Shown piece after piece: positions 56,861 to 64,000 of a stretch of DNA of 64,000 bases. Made by a program: the position numbers and the translations under genes. Positions within the stretch are counted from its first letter, which is position 1, and each line of letters starts with the position of its first letter. The stretch is from Hyphomicrobiales bacterium (GTDB lineage: Bacteria; Pseudomonadota; Alphaproteobacteria; Rhizobiales; Rhizobiaceae). The stretch is from assembly GCA_900472395.1 (NCBI GenBank), contig UCHV01000011.1:391806-455805 (forward strand), in the 5' to 3' direction. The notes under the pieces were generated by a model. The model was given only the letters and a program-made list of their open reading frames with translations. It made no database searches and had not been told where the DNA came from.

Positions 56861-57790
56861 TCACCTGTTCCTGAACACCGTGCACGGCACCGCCGCCGCC
56901 CTGATTGCCGCACAGAGCCTGTTCGCCTCCTCTCGGGTCTCGCGGCCGATCCTTGCCGCATAACGCGGACGGTAACCGAAATTGCCGCCGCGCTGGCGCA
57001 CGACCAATGCGCGTTCGGCATTGAGCGGCGCGGGAAGCCGGAGGATGGCGCGGGTGAACAGCCGGTCGACGACGGCCGGACGATAATGCGCTGCCAGTTG
57101 TACGCCCCAGGGCGCCCAATCGGCCGAGCCGGCAAAGACGGGCTCATTCATCCGGCGCGTATCGGCCAGAACCGTGCAGGCCTCCTGAAACGGCTGCTCT
57201 TCATCCAGTTCCGGTGCTGCGGTTTGCGGCGGTGTGTCCCGCCACATCTCGATTGTCGCTCCGGTGATGGCAAACACGTAATCGCGGGTTTCGATGGGCA
57301 GGCGGTCGTTGGAAAGAAACCGGGCAAGACCGTTTTCACCGGCATTATAGGCGGCGGCGGCATAACCGAAATTGCCGAAACGGGTATTCATCTCGCCAAG
57401 ATATTGTGCCGAGGCATCCAGTGCATCGATCACGTCAAAACTGTTGGAAAGCCCGCGCATGCGGGCCGTGCCCGGCATGAACTGGGCAATGCCTTCGGCC
57501 CCTTTCGGGCTTACCGCTTCCGGGCGAAACAGGCTTTCACGCCAGATCAGACGGGCAAAAAAGGCCGGCGGGATTTTGTGCGCCAAGGCAAAATGTTCGA
57601 GGGTGCGGCAAAGATCGGCGTTGAATGTTTCGCGTCCGATGCAGAGCTTCGGCGTGGCATCGCTGCGCTGATAGAGACATTGCGGTTTATCGCGATCTTC
57701 GTCGGCGCTTGCATCGCGCGAAAAGCAGGCGCCGGCCAGCATCAGCAGAAAGCTGACGGCTCCGCACAGGGTTCGCCGCGTGATGCCCAT
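56861..57790 (-). CDS. Lytic murein transglycosylase
   Basis: 309 aa. Signal peptide (residues 1-30) with a poorly matched lipobox around Cys22. The SLT domain has ARLIWRESLFRPEAVSPKG (catalytic Glu85), AEGIAQFMPGTA and YAAAAYNAGENGL. Cleaves peptidoglycan strands in the periplasm. The C-terminal 120 residues (QPFQEACTVLADTR, ERALVVRQRGGNFGYRPRYA) are unrecognised and may be an SPOR-like module. Start at the ATG that begins the signal peptide. Confidence 0.88.
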   Translation of the reverse strand: MGITRRTLCGAVSFLLMLAGACFSRDASADEDRDKPQCLYQRSDATPKLCIGRETFNADLCRTLEHFALAHKIPPAFFARLIWRESLFRPEAVSPKGAEGIAQFMPGTARMRGLSNSFDVIDALDASAQYLGEMNTRFGNFGYAAAAYNAGENGLARFLSNDRLPIETRDYVFAITGATIEMWRDTPPQTAAPELDEEQPFQEACTVLADTRRMNEPVFAGSADWAPWGVQLAAHYRPAVVDRLFTRAILRLPAPLNAERALVVRQRGGNFGYRPRYAARIGRETREEANRLCAAIRAAAVPCTVFRNR

Positions 57791-57881
57791 CGTTCGGATC
57801 GCGCCCCAGGATTGATCGGCCAGGATTGTTCGGTGAGGCGATCCTAACCGCTTTCGGCGGCGGCGCAATGCAACAAAAAAA

Positions 57882-57909
57882 CCGCCCGGTCCTTTCCAGA
57901 ACCGGGCGG
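57882..57909 (-). terminator. Rho-independent terminator of the basic periplasmic protein gene
   Basis: Stem CCGCCCGGT / ACCGGGCGG with a 10-nt loop. On the minus strand it is followed by seven T. It lies 21 bp after the stop codon at 57931. Confidence 0.88.
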
Positions 57910-57930
57910 CTGACTGCGCCGTGGCGCGGA

Positions 57931-58254
57931 TCAATAATAACCGCGGTGATTATTGCTCTTGCGGTAGATGTTTTTCGAGGCGCGGTTCTGCATGCGCTCA
58001 ATCTGGCGGCGTTCGCGCGGGGAAACATAACCATCGCGGCCCGCATGACGCTTGGCGCGGTCGATACGGTGCTGCTGGCGCTGCAGCTGGCGATATTCGC
58101 GCGGTGTCAGGTCGCCACGGCGAGCATTGCGGTGAATGCGGTATTCCTGGCGGGATTCGCGCGCCTCGCTACGCCACGTCTGCGCCTGCGCTGCCGGCAC
58201 AGCGGCAAACGAAATGGTCAGCAGGGCAAGAGCGCTGAGAATGATCTTTTTCAT
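57931..58254 (-). CDS. Small basic periplasmic protein
   Basis: 107 aa. Signal peptide KKIILSALALLTISFAAVPAAQA. The mature part is rich in Arg, Gln and His (YRQLQRQQHRIDRAKRHAG, SPRERRQIERMQNRA), with DLTPREYRQL and YVSPRERRQI forming a repeated pattern. Family and role unknown; common in rhizobia. The ATG at 58254 follows AGGAGTAA. Confidence 0.75.
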   Translation of the reverse strand: MKKIILSALALLTISFAAVPAAQAQTWRSEARESRQEYRIHRNARRGDLTPREYRQLQRQQHRIDRAKRHAGRDGYVSPRERRQIERMQNRASKNIYRKSNNHRGYY

Positions 58255-58493
58255 GGCTTTACTCCTATTTGGCGCAATATGTCTTCGTGTGTTCGATGGG
58301 ACCAAACTGGCGCTTCAACCCTGAACCCCGGATGAAGGTTCCGTTCATAAAGAGGTGGTTCACAACGACGTGATGTTCATAAAACGAAGACAATCCGTCA
58401 ATGATCGTTCATCTATCGAAGACGCAGGATTTGGAGCACATAGGTTGCCAGACAAACACGCAAGCCAAATCGGCTGCACTCTGGAGAGCCCAT

Positions 58494-58949
58494 ATGTCCG
58501 CCAACACTCAGACCGGCAACATCGTCATCCTCGTTGCCCGCATTCTTCTGTCCTTCATGTTCATCTATGCCGGTTTCGGCAAGCTGACCGATCCTTCCGG
58601 CACCGCCGGCATGATTTCCGGCGCCGGCATGCCGGCCGCGACCGCCCTTGCCTATCTTGCCGGCCTGTTTGAATTCGTCACCGGTCTTGCTGTTCTCGTC
58701 GGCTTCCAGACCCGCATCATCGGCTGGGCACTGGCGCTGTTCTGCATCTTCACCGGCGTGATGTTCCACTCCGGCACCGTCGCCGTTCCCGGCTGGCCGG
58801 ATGCCGCTCTCGGCTGGATCAATGCGCTGAACGGCATCATGCTGATGAAGAATTTCACGCTGGCCGGCGCCTATATCCTGCTCGCCACATTCGGCCCGGG
58901 TCTCTACTCCATCGACGCCCGCCGCGGTTCTGTCGCAATCGCCGCGTAA
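58494..58949 (+). CDS. DoxX family membrane protein
   Basis: 151 aa with four membrane helices. The family sequence is seen in ILVARILLSFMFIYAGFGKL, LAYLAGLFEFVTGLAVL and IIGWALALFCIFTGVMFH. DoxX members work in redox or detoxification at the inner membrane; the partner is unknown. The ATG follows CTGGAGAG. A terminator follows the stop. Confidence 0.88.
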   Translation: MSANTQTGNIVILVARILLSFMFIYAGFGKLTDPSGTAGMISGAGMPAATALAYLAGLFEFVTGLAVLVGFQTRIIGWALALFCIFTGVMFHSGTVAVPGWPDAALGWINALNGIMLMKNFTLAGAYILLATFGPGLYSIDARRGSVAIAA

Positions 58950-58979
58950 TATTCGGTCATTCCCTGCCCGAACAGATCA

Positions 58980-59005
58980 GCCCGCCGGATTGTCATCCGG
59001 CGGGC
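58980..59005. terminator. Terminator between DoxX and the methyltransferase
   Basis: Stem GCCCGCCGGAT / ATCCGGCGGGC with loop TGTC, followed by ATTTGTTTG. Its position between convergent genes suggests it works in both directions. Confidence 0.75.
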
Positions 59006-59029
59006 ATTTGTTTGTTCTGCAGGACTTTT

Positions 59030-59638
59030 TCAGGCACTTCGCCGGCGCGCCAGCCATACGGTGGCGCCACCGCATTGCGGATCCTGCGCGGTGTGGCCCA
59101 CCAACTCGAAGCGGTTCTTGCCGAGCAGCTCGGCATATTCCCGCGCCGAAAGCGAGGCGTGATACAGCGGTTCACCGCCGAATTCGCCCATGGCCTCACC
59201 TTCGAAATGGCCCGACGTGAACATCAGCGCCGCGCCCGGTGCGGTCATGACCGCAAAGCGCCGGAACATTTCCCGCTGGTCGTTCGGGTTCAGGTGAAAG
59301 AAGCTGTGCCAGGCAATGATGCCATCAAACTTGGTCGGGATGTAAAACGCGCGCATATCGGCATGATACCAGCCGACACCGGGAAACCGTTCGCGGCACA
59401 AGCCGATCAGGGTCTGCGAACTGTCGACACCGGTCAGGCGAAAGCCGTCGCGGATCAGGTTCGAGGCAATCGGCTCGGCGCTGCCGCAGCCGAGATCGAG
59501 CACATGGCCACGCGGCGGCACCATTGCCTTGAAGCGATCCAGCCACGGCTTTTCAAACAACGTGCGACCACGCAGCTTGTCGAAACCCAGCGCATGCCGC
59601 TCGTAGAGATCGATGATATTGGCGTCTTCGCCAGCCAT
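59030..59638 (-). CDS. Class I SAM-dependent methyltransferase
   Basis: 202 aa. SAM site VLDLGCGSAEPIAS and downstream motif FDGIIAWHSFFHL are typical of small-molecule methyltransferases. Substrate unknown. It follows hisG on the same strand with 13 bp, so it is probably the last gene of the hisS-hisZ-hisG unit. Confidence 0.88.
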   Translation of the reverse strand: MAGEDANIIDLYERHALGFDKLRGRTLFEKPWLDRFKAMVPPRGHVLDLGCGSAEPIASNLIRDGFRLTGVDSSQTLIGLCRERFPGVGWYHADMRAFYIPTKFDGIIAWHSFFHLNPNDQREMFRRFAVMTAPGAALMFTSGHFEGEAMGEFGGEPLYHASLSAREYAELLGKNRFELVGHTAQDPQCGGATVWLARRRSA

Positions 59639-59651
59639 TAGAGTGACACCA

Positions 59652-60350
59652 TCAGAGAACGGAACGAACCGCTTCGACGATCCGCTTCACGCGTGGGTCG
59701 TTTTCATGTTCCGCCTTTCGGGCGCGCATCAGGCAGGCTTCCGATTTCAGGATCACGCCATCCGACAGGATTTTCAGGTGGTTGGCCTTGAGCGTCGAGC
59801 CGGTGGAGGTGATATCGACGATGATATCCGCCTGCCCCGCTGCCGGTGCGCCTTCGGTTGCCCCCAAACTTTCGACGATGCGGTAAAGCTGGATGCCGTG
59901 GCTTCCCGAAAAATGCTGCTGCGTCAGCCGCCAGTATTTGGTGGCGATCTGCAGTCGGCGGCCGTGGCGGGCACGAAAATCGGCGGCGACATCACCCAGA
60001 TCGGCCATCGTATCGACATCGAGCCAGATTTCCGGCACGGCGACCACCACATCCGCACGGCCGAAACCGAGGCGGGCGGCGATTTCCATCTTGGCGTCGG
60101 CATCGATCAGGCCTTCGCGGATCAGGTCTTCACCGGTGACGCCGAAATCGACCGTACCGGCCCCGATTTCGCGGGCGATTTCCGAGGCCGACAAGAAGGC
60201 GATCTCGATATCATCGTGACCTTCGATCTTGCCGCGATAAGAGCGCTCGTTGCCGACGGCGACGATGGGCAGGCCCGCACGCTCGAATATGGCCGACGCA
60301 TCTTCCTTCATGCGGCCCTTGGAGGGCAGAGCAATGGTAATGGTGGACAT
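59652..60350 (-). CDS. hisG: ATP phosphoribosyltransferase, short form
   Basis: 232 aa. First step of histidine synthesis, PRPP plus ATP. Short-form HisG lacks the C-terminal regulatory domain and needs HisZ. Clear features are [30 protein letters not shown] and the PRPP loop [12 protein letters not shown]. It overlaps hisZ by one base (TGATG). Confidence 0.95.
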   Translation of the reverse strand: MSTITIALPSKGRMKEDASAIFERAGLPIVAVGNERSYRGKIEGHDDIEIAFLSASEIAREIGAGTVDFGVTGEDLIREGLIDADAKMEIAARLGFGRADVVVAVPEIWLDVDTMADLGDVAADFRARHGRRLQIATKYWRLTQQHFSGSHGIQLYRIVESLGATEGAPAAGQADIIVDITSTGSTLKANHLKILSDGVILKSEACLMRARKAEHENDPRVKRIVEAVRSVL

Positions 60351-61459
60351 CAGCGCGCCCTCGCCTGTTCGATGCGGTCCAGCCAGAGCGAAAAGCCGAC
60401 GGCGGGAATATCTTCGGTGGCGCCGAGCAGCGTCAGCAGCCGGTCGAAACGACCGCCACCGGCCAGAACCGCATTGTCGCGGCTGACCTCGAACACGAGG
60501 CCGGTGTAATAATCGAGCGGACGCCCGAAGGCGGCGCGATAGGTGACCTTGTCAAGATCGAGACCAAGATCTTCCATGGCCGCCGTGCGTGCCTCGAAGG
60601 TGACAAGCGCTGCACCGAGCGCCAGACCCGCCGCATCGGCAAAACCGGCCAGCGCCGCCGGCGCCTGCGAAAGCGGCATTTCCAGCGACAGGAATTCGGT
60701 CAGAAGCGCCAGCGCCGAGCCATCCAGCCGTGTTTCGGTGAGCGACTGCTTTTCCTTCAGCCGGGCGGCGATTTCACGCGGCGAACGGCTGGCATTGGTG
60801 GAATAGCCGGTTTCCTGCATGGTCCGGTCGATATGGGCGATCAATGCCGCATCGTCCTGCCCCAGAAGCTCGCAAAGCTGCGGCGAAAGGCCGGAAGGCG
60901 CCTGCGGACTTGCCAGCGTCATCAGCAATTGCGCCAGATGCGCATTGTTGCCGAAGGACTGGATCAGCCGCTTCTGCCAGCCGCCGGGAAGGCCGAGCGC
61001 CTTGACCACCGCTTCGAACACCGCCTGATCGCCAAGCGTCACATCCAGTTTACGGCCGGGAATGAGGTTTTCGAGGATCTGCACGGCATCGTTGACGGCG
61101 CGGGCATCGGCCGAAGCGATACTGGTTTCGCCAAGGTCTTCGATACCGGCCTGATAGAACTCGTTATCCCCCTCGCGGCGCTGGCGAAACACTTCACCGA
61201 GATAACCATAACGGCGCGGCGTGCCGGTGGCGCTTTCGATATGGCGCAGGCAGACGGGAATGGTGAATTCCGGGCGCAGGCACAGGCTCTCGCCGGTCTC
61301 GCTTTCGGTGAGAAAGATGCGGCGGCGCAGATCTTCGCCCGCCATGTCGAGAAAGGGCGCTGCCGGCTGAATGACAGGCGTATCGATGCGCGCCGTGCCA
61401 CGGGCAGCAAATTCATCGAGCAGACGGCCGGAAAATTCCGGCATGTTGATCAGAGGCAT
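60350..61459 (-). CDS. hisZ: ATP phosphoribosyltransferase regulatory subunit
   Basis: 369 aa. A catalytically idle relative of histidyl-tRNA synthetase that activates short HisG and carries the histidine feedback site. It keeps the core ([64 protein letters not shown]) but lacks the anticodon domain. The ATG at 61459 gives the family start. hisG follows with an overlapping start. Confidence 0.93.
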   Translation of the reverse strand: MPLINMPEFSGRLLDEFAARGTARIDTPVIQPAAPFLDMAGEDLRRRIFLTESETGESLCLRPEFTIPVCLRHIESATGTPRRYGYLGEVFRQRREGDNEFYQAGIEDLGETSIASADARAVNDAVQILENLIPGRKLDVTLGDQAVFEAVVKALGLPGGWQKRLIQSFGNNAHLAQLLMTLASPQAPSGLSPQLCELLGQDDAALIAHIDRTMQETGYSTNASRSPREIAARLKEKQSLTETRLDGSALALLTEFLSLEMPLSQAPAALAGFADAAGLALGAALVTFEARTAAMEDLGLDLDKVTYRAAFGRPLDYYTGLVFEVSRDNAVLAGGGRFDRLLTLLGATEDIPAVGFSLWLDRIEQARAR

Positions 61460-61487
61460 GGGAAGGCTCCCGGAGTGCGAAGATACC

Positions 61488-61691
61488 CCCCTCTGCCCTG
61501 CCGGGCATCTCCCCCACATGTGGGGAGATCGAAGGAGGAGAGTTGGTCACTCCATTGATATGGCTGCGATACAGGCAAGGTTGGATTGAGAGCAAGACGT
61601 TCGCGCCCAGCCGATCTTCCCACCTGTGGGGGGCTCGAAGAGCGGGCGGAGACACGTGGCTCTGCCCCGGCAATTCGGCAGGACAGAGGGG
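61488..61691. repeat. Intergenic element with 16-bp terminal inverted repeats
   Basis: CCCCTCTGCCCTGCCG (61488-61503) and, inverted, CGGCAGGACAGAGGGG (61676-61691), matching at 15 of 16 positions, enclose about 170 bp. Inside is a near-palindrome around ACATGT (61507-61529). No coding potential. It fills most of the gap between hisZ and hisS, and resembles the mosaic intergenic repeats of rhizobia. Confidence 0.6.
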
Positions 61692-61717
61692 ACCAAAACC
61701 CCGCCAACGCTGACGGA

Positions 61718-63343
61718 TCAACCATCCTTCGACCGCCTGCGGTCTTCCGCCTGCGCGGCCAGGATTTCCTTCACCTTGGCGACCAGATCGGCCTCGGCCA
61801 CGGTTTCCTGCGCAACGCGGGCTTCACGCCAGGACGCATTGTCCTCGATCTCGCCGGAAAGACGCTTGCCCTCGATCAGGTCCTTGATCTGCACGACACC
61901 GGTTTCGCGCTCGTCACCACCCTGAATGATGGCGATGGGGCAGCCGCGACGGTCGGCATATTTCAGCTGGTTGCCGAACTTTTTCCAGTTGCCCTGATAC
62001 ATTTCGGCGCGGATGCCGGCGTTACGCAGGTCCTGAGTGAACTTCTGATATTGACCAAGATGCGCAGGATCGTTGCCATCCATGACGGTGACGAGAACGG
62101 GAGCGACAACGTCATCCTGACCGAGCTTGCCAAGGTTTTTCAGCGCCGTCATCAGGCGCGACACGCCGATGGAAAAGCCCGTTGCCGGAACCGGCTGGCC
62201 CATGAAACGCGACACCAGACCATCATAACGACCACCGCCGCCGACCGAGCCAAATCGAACAATCTCACCCTTATCGTTCGGAATAGGTTTAGTAAGTTCG
62301 GCTTCGAAAACTGGGCCAGTGTAATATTCCAAACCACGCACGACAGAAGGAGTAATACGAATTTGTTTTGTGCCATATCCAGCAGCCCGAACCAAAGAAC
62401 TGATTTGGCGCAGTTCATTTAATCCCTCTTTAAACAGCTCCGCATTAGGAAAGTGCTGCTCAAAGACATCCAAAAATTTTGGATTAGCAATGACCAAAGG
62501 CCATTTGCTCTTACCACCTTCCAATAAAGCATCAGACGGCAGTACTTCTGAAGGATCCATCTGAGAGAAGTAATCCGCAGGCTCATCACTGTTATGCGTA
62601 AACAGCAACATTAATTTTTCACGCGAACTATCGTCTAGCTCAGCGCCTTTGGTAAAGTCACCAGATTCATCCTTGCGTCCTTCACCAAGCAGAAGACGAA
62701 CACCGTCAGGCCCAAATTTATCGAGTTTGTCGATGGCGCGCAGCACGGTCAGGCGACGATTGAAGTTCTCCTCACCACCCAGACCGATGGCTTCCATCAC
62801 GCCATCCAGAACCTTGCGGTTGTTCACCCGGATCACGTAATCGCCGCGCTTGATGCCAAGCGCTTCCATCGTGTCGGCCATCATCATGCACATTTCGGCA
62901 TCGGCCTGAACGCCCGGTGCGCCGACCGTATCGGCATCGAACTGCATGAACTGGCGGAAACGGCCCGGACCCGGCTTTTCGTTGCGGAACACATAACCGG
63001 CGCGGTAGGTGCGGAACGGCAGCTGGATCTCGTTGAAGTTTTCCGCGACATGGCGGGCCAGCGGCGCCGTCAGGTCGTAACGCAGCGACATCCACTGGTC
63101 ATCGTCGTCCTGCAGCGAAAACACGCCTTCGTTGGGGCGGTCGCTGTCGGGCAGGAATTTTCCGAGCGCATCGGTATATTCGAACAGCGGCGTTTCCACC
63201 GGATCGAAACCGTAACGTTCATAGACCTCGCGGATCTTTGCCGTCATCTCGTTGGTGGCATGGATATCGGCAGCCGAGCGATCGACAAAACCGCGCGGCA
63301 GGCGGGCTTTGAGTTTCTGGGGCTTCTTCTGCTTGTCGCTCAT
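61718..63343 (-). CDS. hisS: Histidyl-tRNA synthetase
   Basis: Class II synthetase charging tRNA-His. 541 aa, longer than the about 500 I expect in this group. The core is recognisable: [56 protein letters not shown] and [13 protein letters not shown] (HisA motif). The segment coding residues 208-361 is clearly AT-rich compared with the rest. The reading frame stays open. The ATG before [10 protein letters not shown] is chosen. Confidence 0.93.
   Translation of the reverse strand: MSDKQKKPQKLKARLPRGFVDRSAADIHATNEMTAKIREVYERYGFDPVETPLFEYTDALGKFLPDSDRPNEGVFSLQDDDDQWMSLRYDLTAPLARHVAENFNEIQLPFRTYRAGYVFRNEKPGPGRFRQFMQFDADTVGAPGVQADAEMCMMMADTMEALGIKRGDYVIRVNNRKVLDGVMEAIGLGGEENFNRRLTVLRAIDKLDKFGPDGVRLLLGEGRKDESGDFTKGAELDDSSREKLMLLFTHNSDEPADYFSQMDPSEVLPSDALLEGGKSKWPLVIANPKFLDVFEQHFPNAELFKEGLNELRQISSLVRAAGYGTKQIRITPSVVRGLEYYTGPVFEAELTKPIPNDKGEIVRFGSVGGGGRYDGLVSRFMGQPVPATGFSIGVSRLMTALKNLGKLGQDDVVAPVLVTVMDGNDPAHLGQYQKFTQDLRNAGIRAEMYQGNWKKFGNQLKYADRRGCPIAIIQGGDERETGVVQIKDLIEGKRLSGEIEDNASWREARVAQETVAEADLVAKVKEILAAQAEDRRRSKDG
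62260..62722 (-). other. AT-rich patch inside hisS
   Basis: Base composition drops sharply inside the gene: by hand count 184 of 420 bases at 62281-62700 are G or C (about 44 percent), while both flanks are near 58-60 percent. The borders are abrupt. Codon use is also different (many codons ending in A or T). It encodes the HisRS insertion region and the end of the catalytic core, in frame. Confidence 0.75.
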
Positions 63344-63496
63344 GATCGGATATCCATTGCCTGCGGGCCTCTTTGGAAAGGCCGGATTTGTGAGCGGTTT
63401 CTTAGAGGATGAAGCGTTTGGCGGCAAGGGCGGCATACTGGAACGACATCTCGGAAAGTGCTATATCGGACCGACGTTCCGATAAAGGATCATACC

Positions 63497-63724
63497 GTGG
63501 GCAAGCACGCAGCCATCAAACTCCCTGACGAAACAATCGAACGGCTGGAAGCCTTGGCGGAACGAACCGGCAGGGATCCGTCCGAGTATGTTGTGGAAGC
63601 GGTAGAGCAACTGCTTGAGGACATGGAAGACTTGCGCCTCGCAGAAGAGGCCATGCAGCGGATTGAACGGGGCGAATCCCAGATTATTAGCGGCGAGGAA
63701 TTCTGGCGTGGTCTGGTCGATTGA
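63497..63724 (+). CDS. Ribbon-helix-helix antitoxin (RelB/CopG-like)
   Basis: 75 aa from a GTG with AAAGGAT upstream. GKHAAIKLPDETIERLEAL and SEYVVEAVEQLLEDMEDL form the DNA-binding ribbon-helix-helix; the acidic tail RIERGESQIISGEEFWRGL binds the toxin. It overlaps the toxin by 17 nt. Confidence 0.82.
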   Translation: MGKHAAIKLPDETIERLEALAERTGRDPSEYVVEAVEQLLEDMEDLRLAEEAMQRIERGESQIISGEEFWRGLVD

Positions 63725-63977
63725 ATACGACAAACTGGTCCGTAAACAGATCGAAAAGCTCGACCCTCAAATCCAAAAACGTATCCATTCCTTTCTTTAT
63801 GAACGCCTTCTAAAACTCGATGATCCACGCCAAACGGGCGAAGCAATGCAGGGGTCGAGATTCGGCAAGTTTTGGCGCTACAAGGTTGGCGCCTATCGCA
63901 TCATCTGCGACATACAGGATCACCGGCTTGTGGTTCTCGTTGTCGAGGTGGATCACCGCAAACAGGTCTACCGCTAA
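63708..63977 (+). CDS. RelE/ParE-family toxin
   Basis: 89 aa from a GTG at 63708, within the antitoxin end. SIEYDKLVRKQIEKLDPQI, FWRYKVGAYRIICDIQ and VVLVVEVDHRKQVYR are typical of RelE; the C-terminal Tyr and the Arg residues are the expected mRNA-cleaving positions. Coupled to the antitoxin by a 17-nt overlap. Confidence 0.85.
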   Translation: MVWSIEYDKLVRKQIEKLDPQIQKRIHSFLYERLLKLDDPRQTGEAMQGSRFGKFWRYKVGAYRIICDIQDHRLVVLVVEVDHRKQVYR

Positions 63978-64000
63978 TTCATGATCCTCGAAGCCATTCA

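Noticed and set aside
62260..62722. AT-rich hisS patch as an inserted separate gene or IS remnant
   Set aside because: The frame is continuous with hisS, ends in the HisA motif region and has no terminal repeats, so replacement fits better than insertion.

Overview
The window looks like a stretch of chromosome from an Agrobacterium-type member of the Rhizobiaceae. This is an inference from gene content and order, not from a database search. The signs are high GC overall, DUF1344, DUF2093 and DUF4170 proteins, a BioMNY biotin transporter, hisS-hisZ with a short-form HisG, a CIRCE-controlled groESL operon with an RpoH-like promoter, and a pseudouridine synthase with a very long RGG-type tail. 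I saw no rRNA, tRNA, integrase, transposase or CRISPR array.

Layout. 1-6.3 kb: end of a polysaccharide deacetylase, pdxH, a surface-antigen lipoprotein, a DnaJ-like protein, fabI, a histidine phosphatase, a higBA toxin-antitoxin pair, an orphan gene and a small DUF1344 protein. 6.5-16 kb: a large CHASE-like/PAS/GGDEF/EAL protein, aroC, brnTA, a YcaQ-type glycosylase, bioMNY, an HDAC-family deacetylase and xseB. 16-22 kb: an MNT/HEPN pair, a GNAT, a pirin, dxs and a lower-GC cassette of two unrecognised genes ending in a strong terminator. 22-31.5 kb: a secreted DUF4424 protein, an old-yellow-enzyme flavoprotein resembling N-methylproline demethylase, a GGDEF/EAL protein beside a kinase-less PAS/receiver protein, mutL and a zeta-like toxin with a small partner. 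31.6-37.7 kb: a lipid A/Kdo group (lpxK, a HAD phosphatase, waaA) followed by DUF4170, a CysQ-like phosphatase and pmbA. 37.8-45.6 kb: a CPA2 antiporter, a second MNT/HEPN pair, a patatin, rsmD, the pseudouridine synthase, tadA and a lipoprotein. 45.7-53 kb: ileS, hicBA, an orphan BrnA-like antitoxin, ribF, a HAD protein and chrA. 53-64 kb: groESL, envelope proteins, a lytic transglycosylase, a DoxX protein, a methyltransferase, hisG-hisZ-hisS and a RelBE-type pair.

Most genes are housekeeping and sit in short operons with overlapping or closely spaced ends. Between these blocks are seven two-gene toxin-antitoxin-like modules and one orphan antitoxin. The strongest irregularities are an AT-rich patch inside hisS that keeps the reading frame, the low-GC cassette after dxs, the PAS/receiver plus GGDEF/EAL pair, two MNT/HEPN modules with the same 11-nt overlap, and two intergenic inverted-repeat elements. 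No single element is clearly a new large system. The best candidates for undescribed biology are the dxs-downstream cassette and the partner of the zeta-like toxin.
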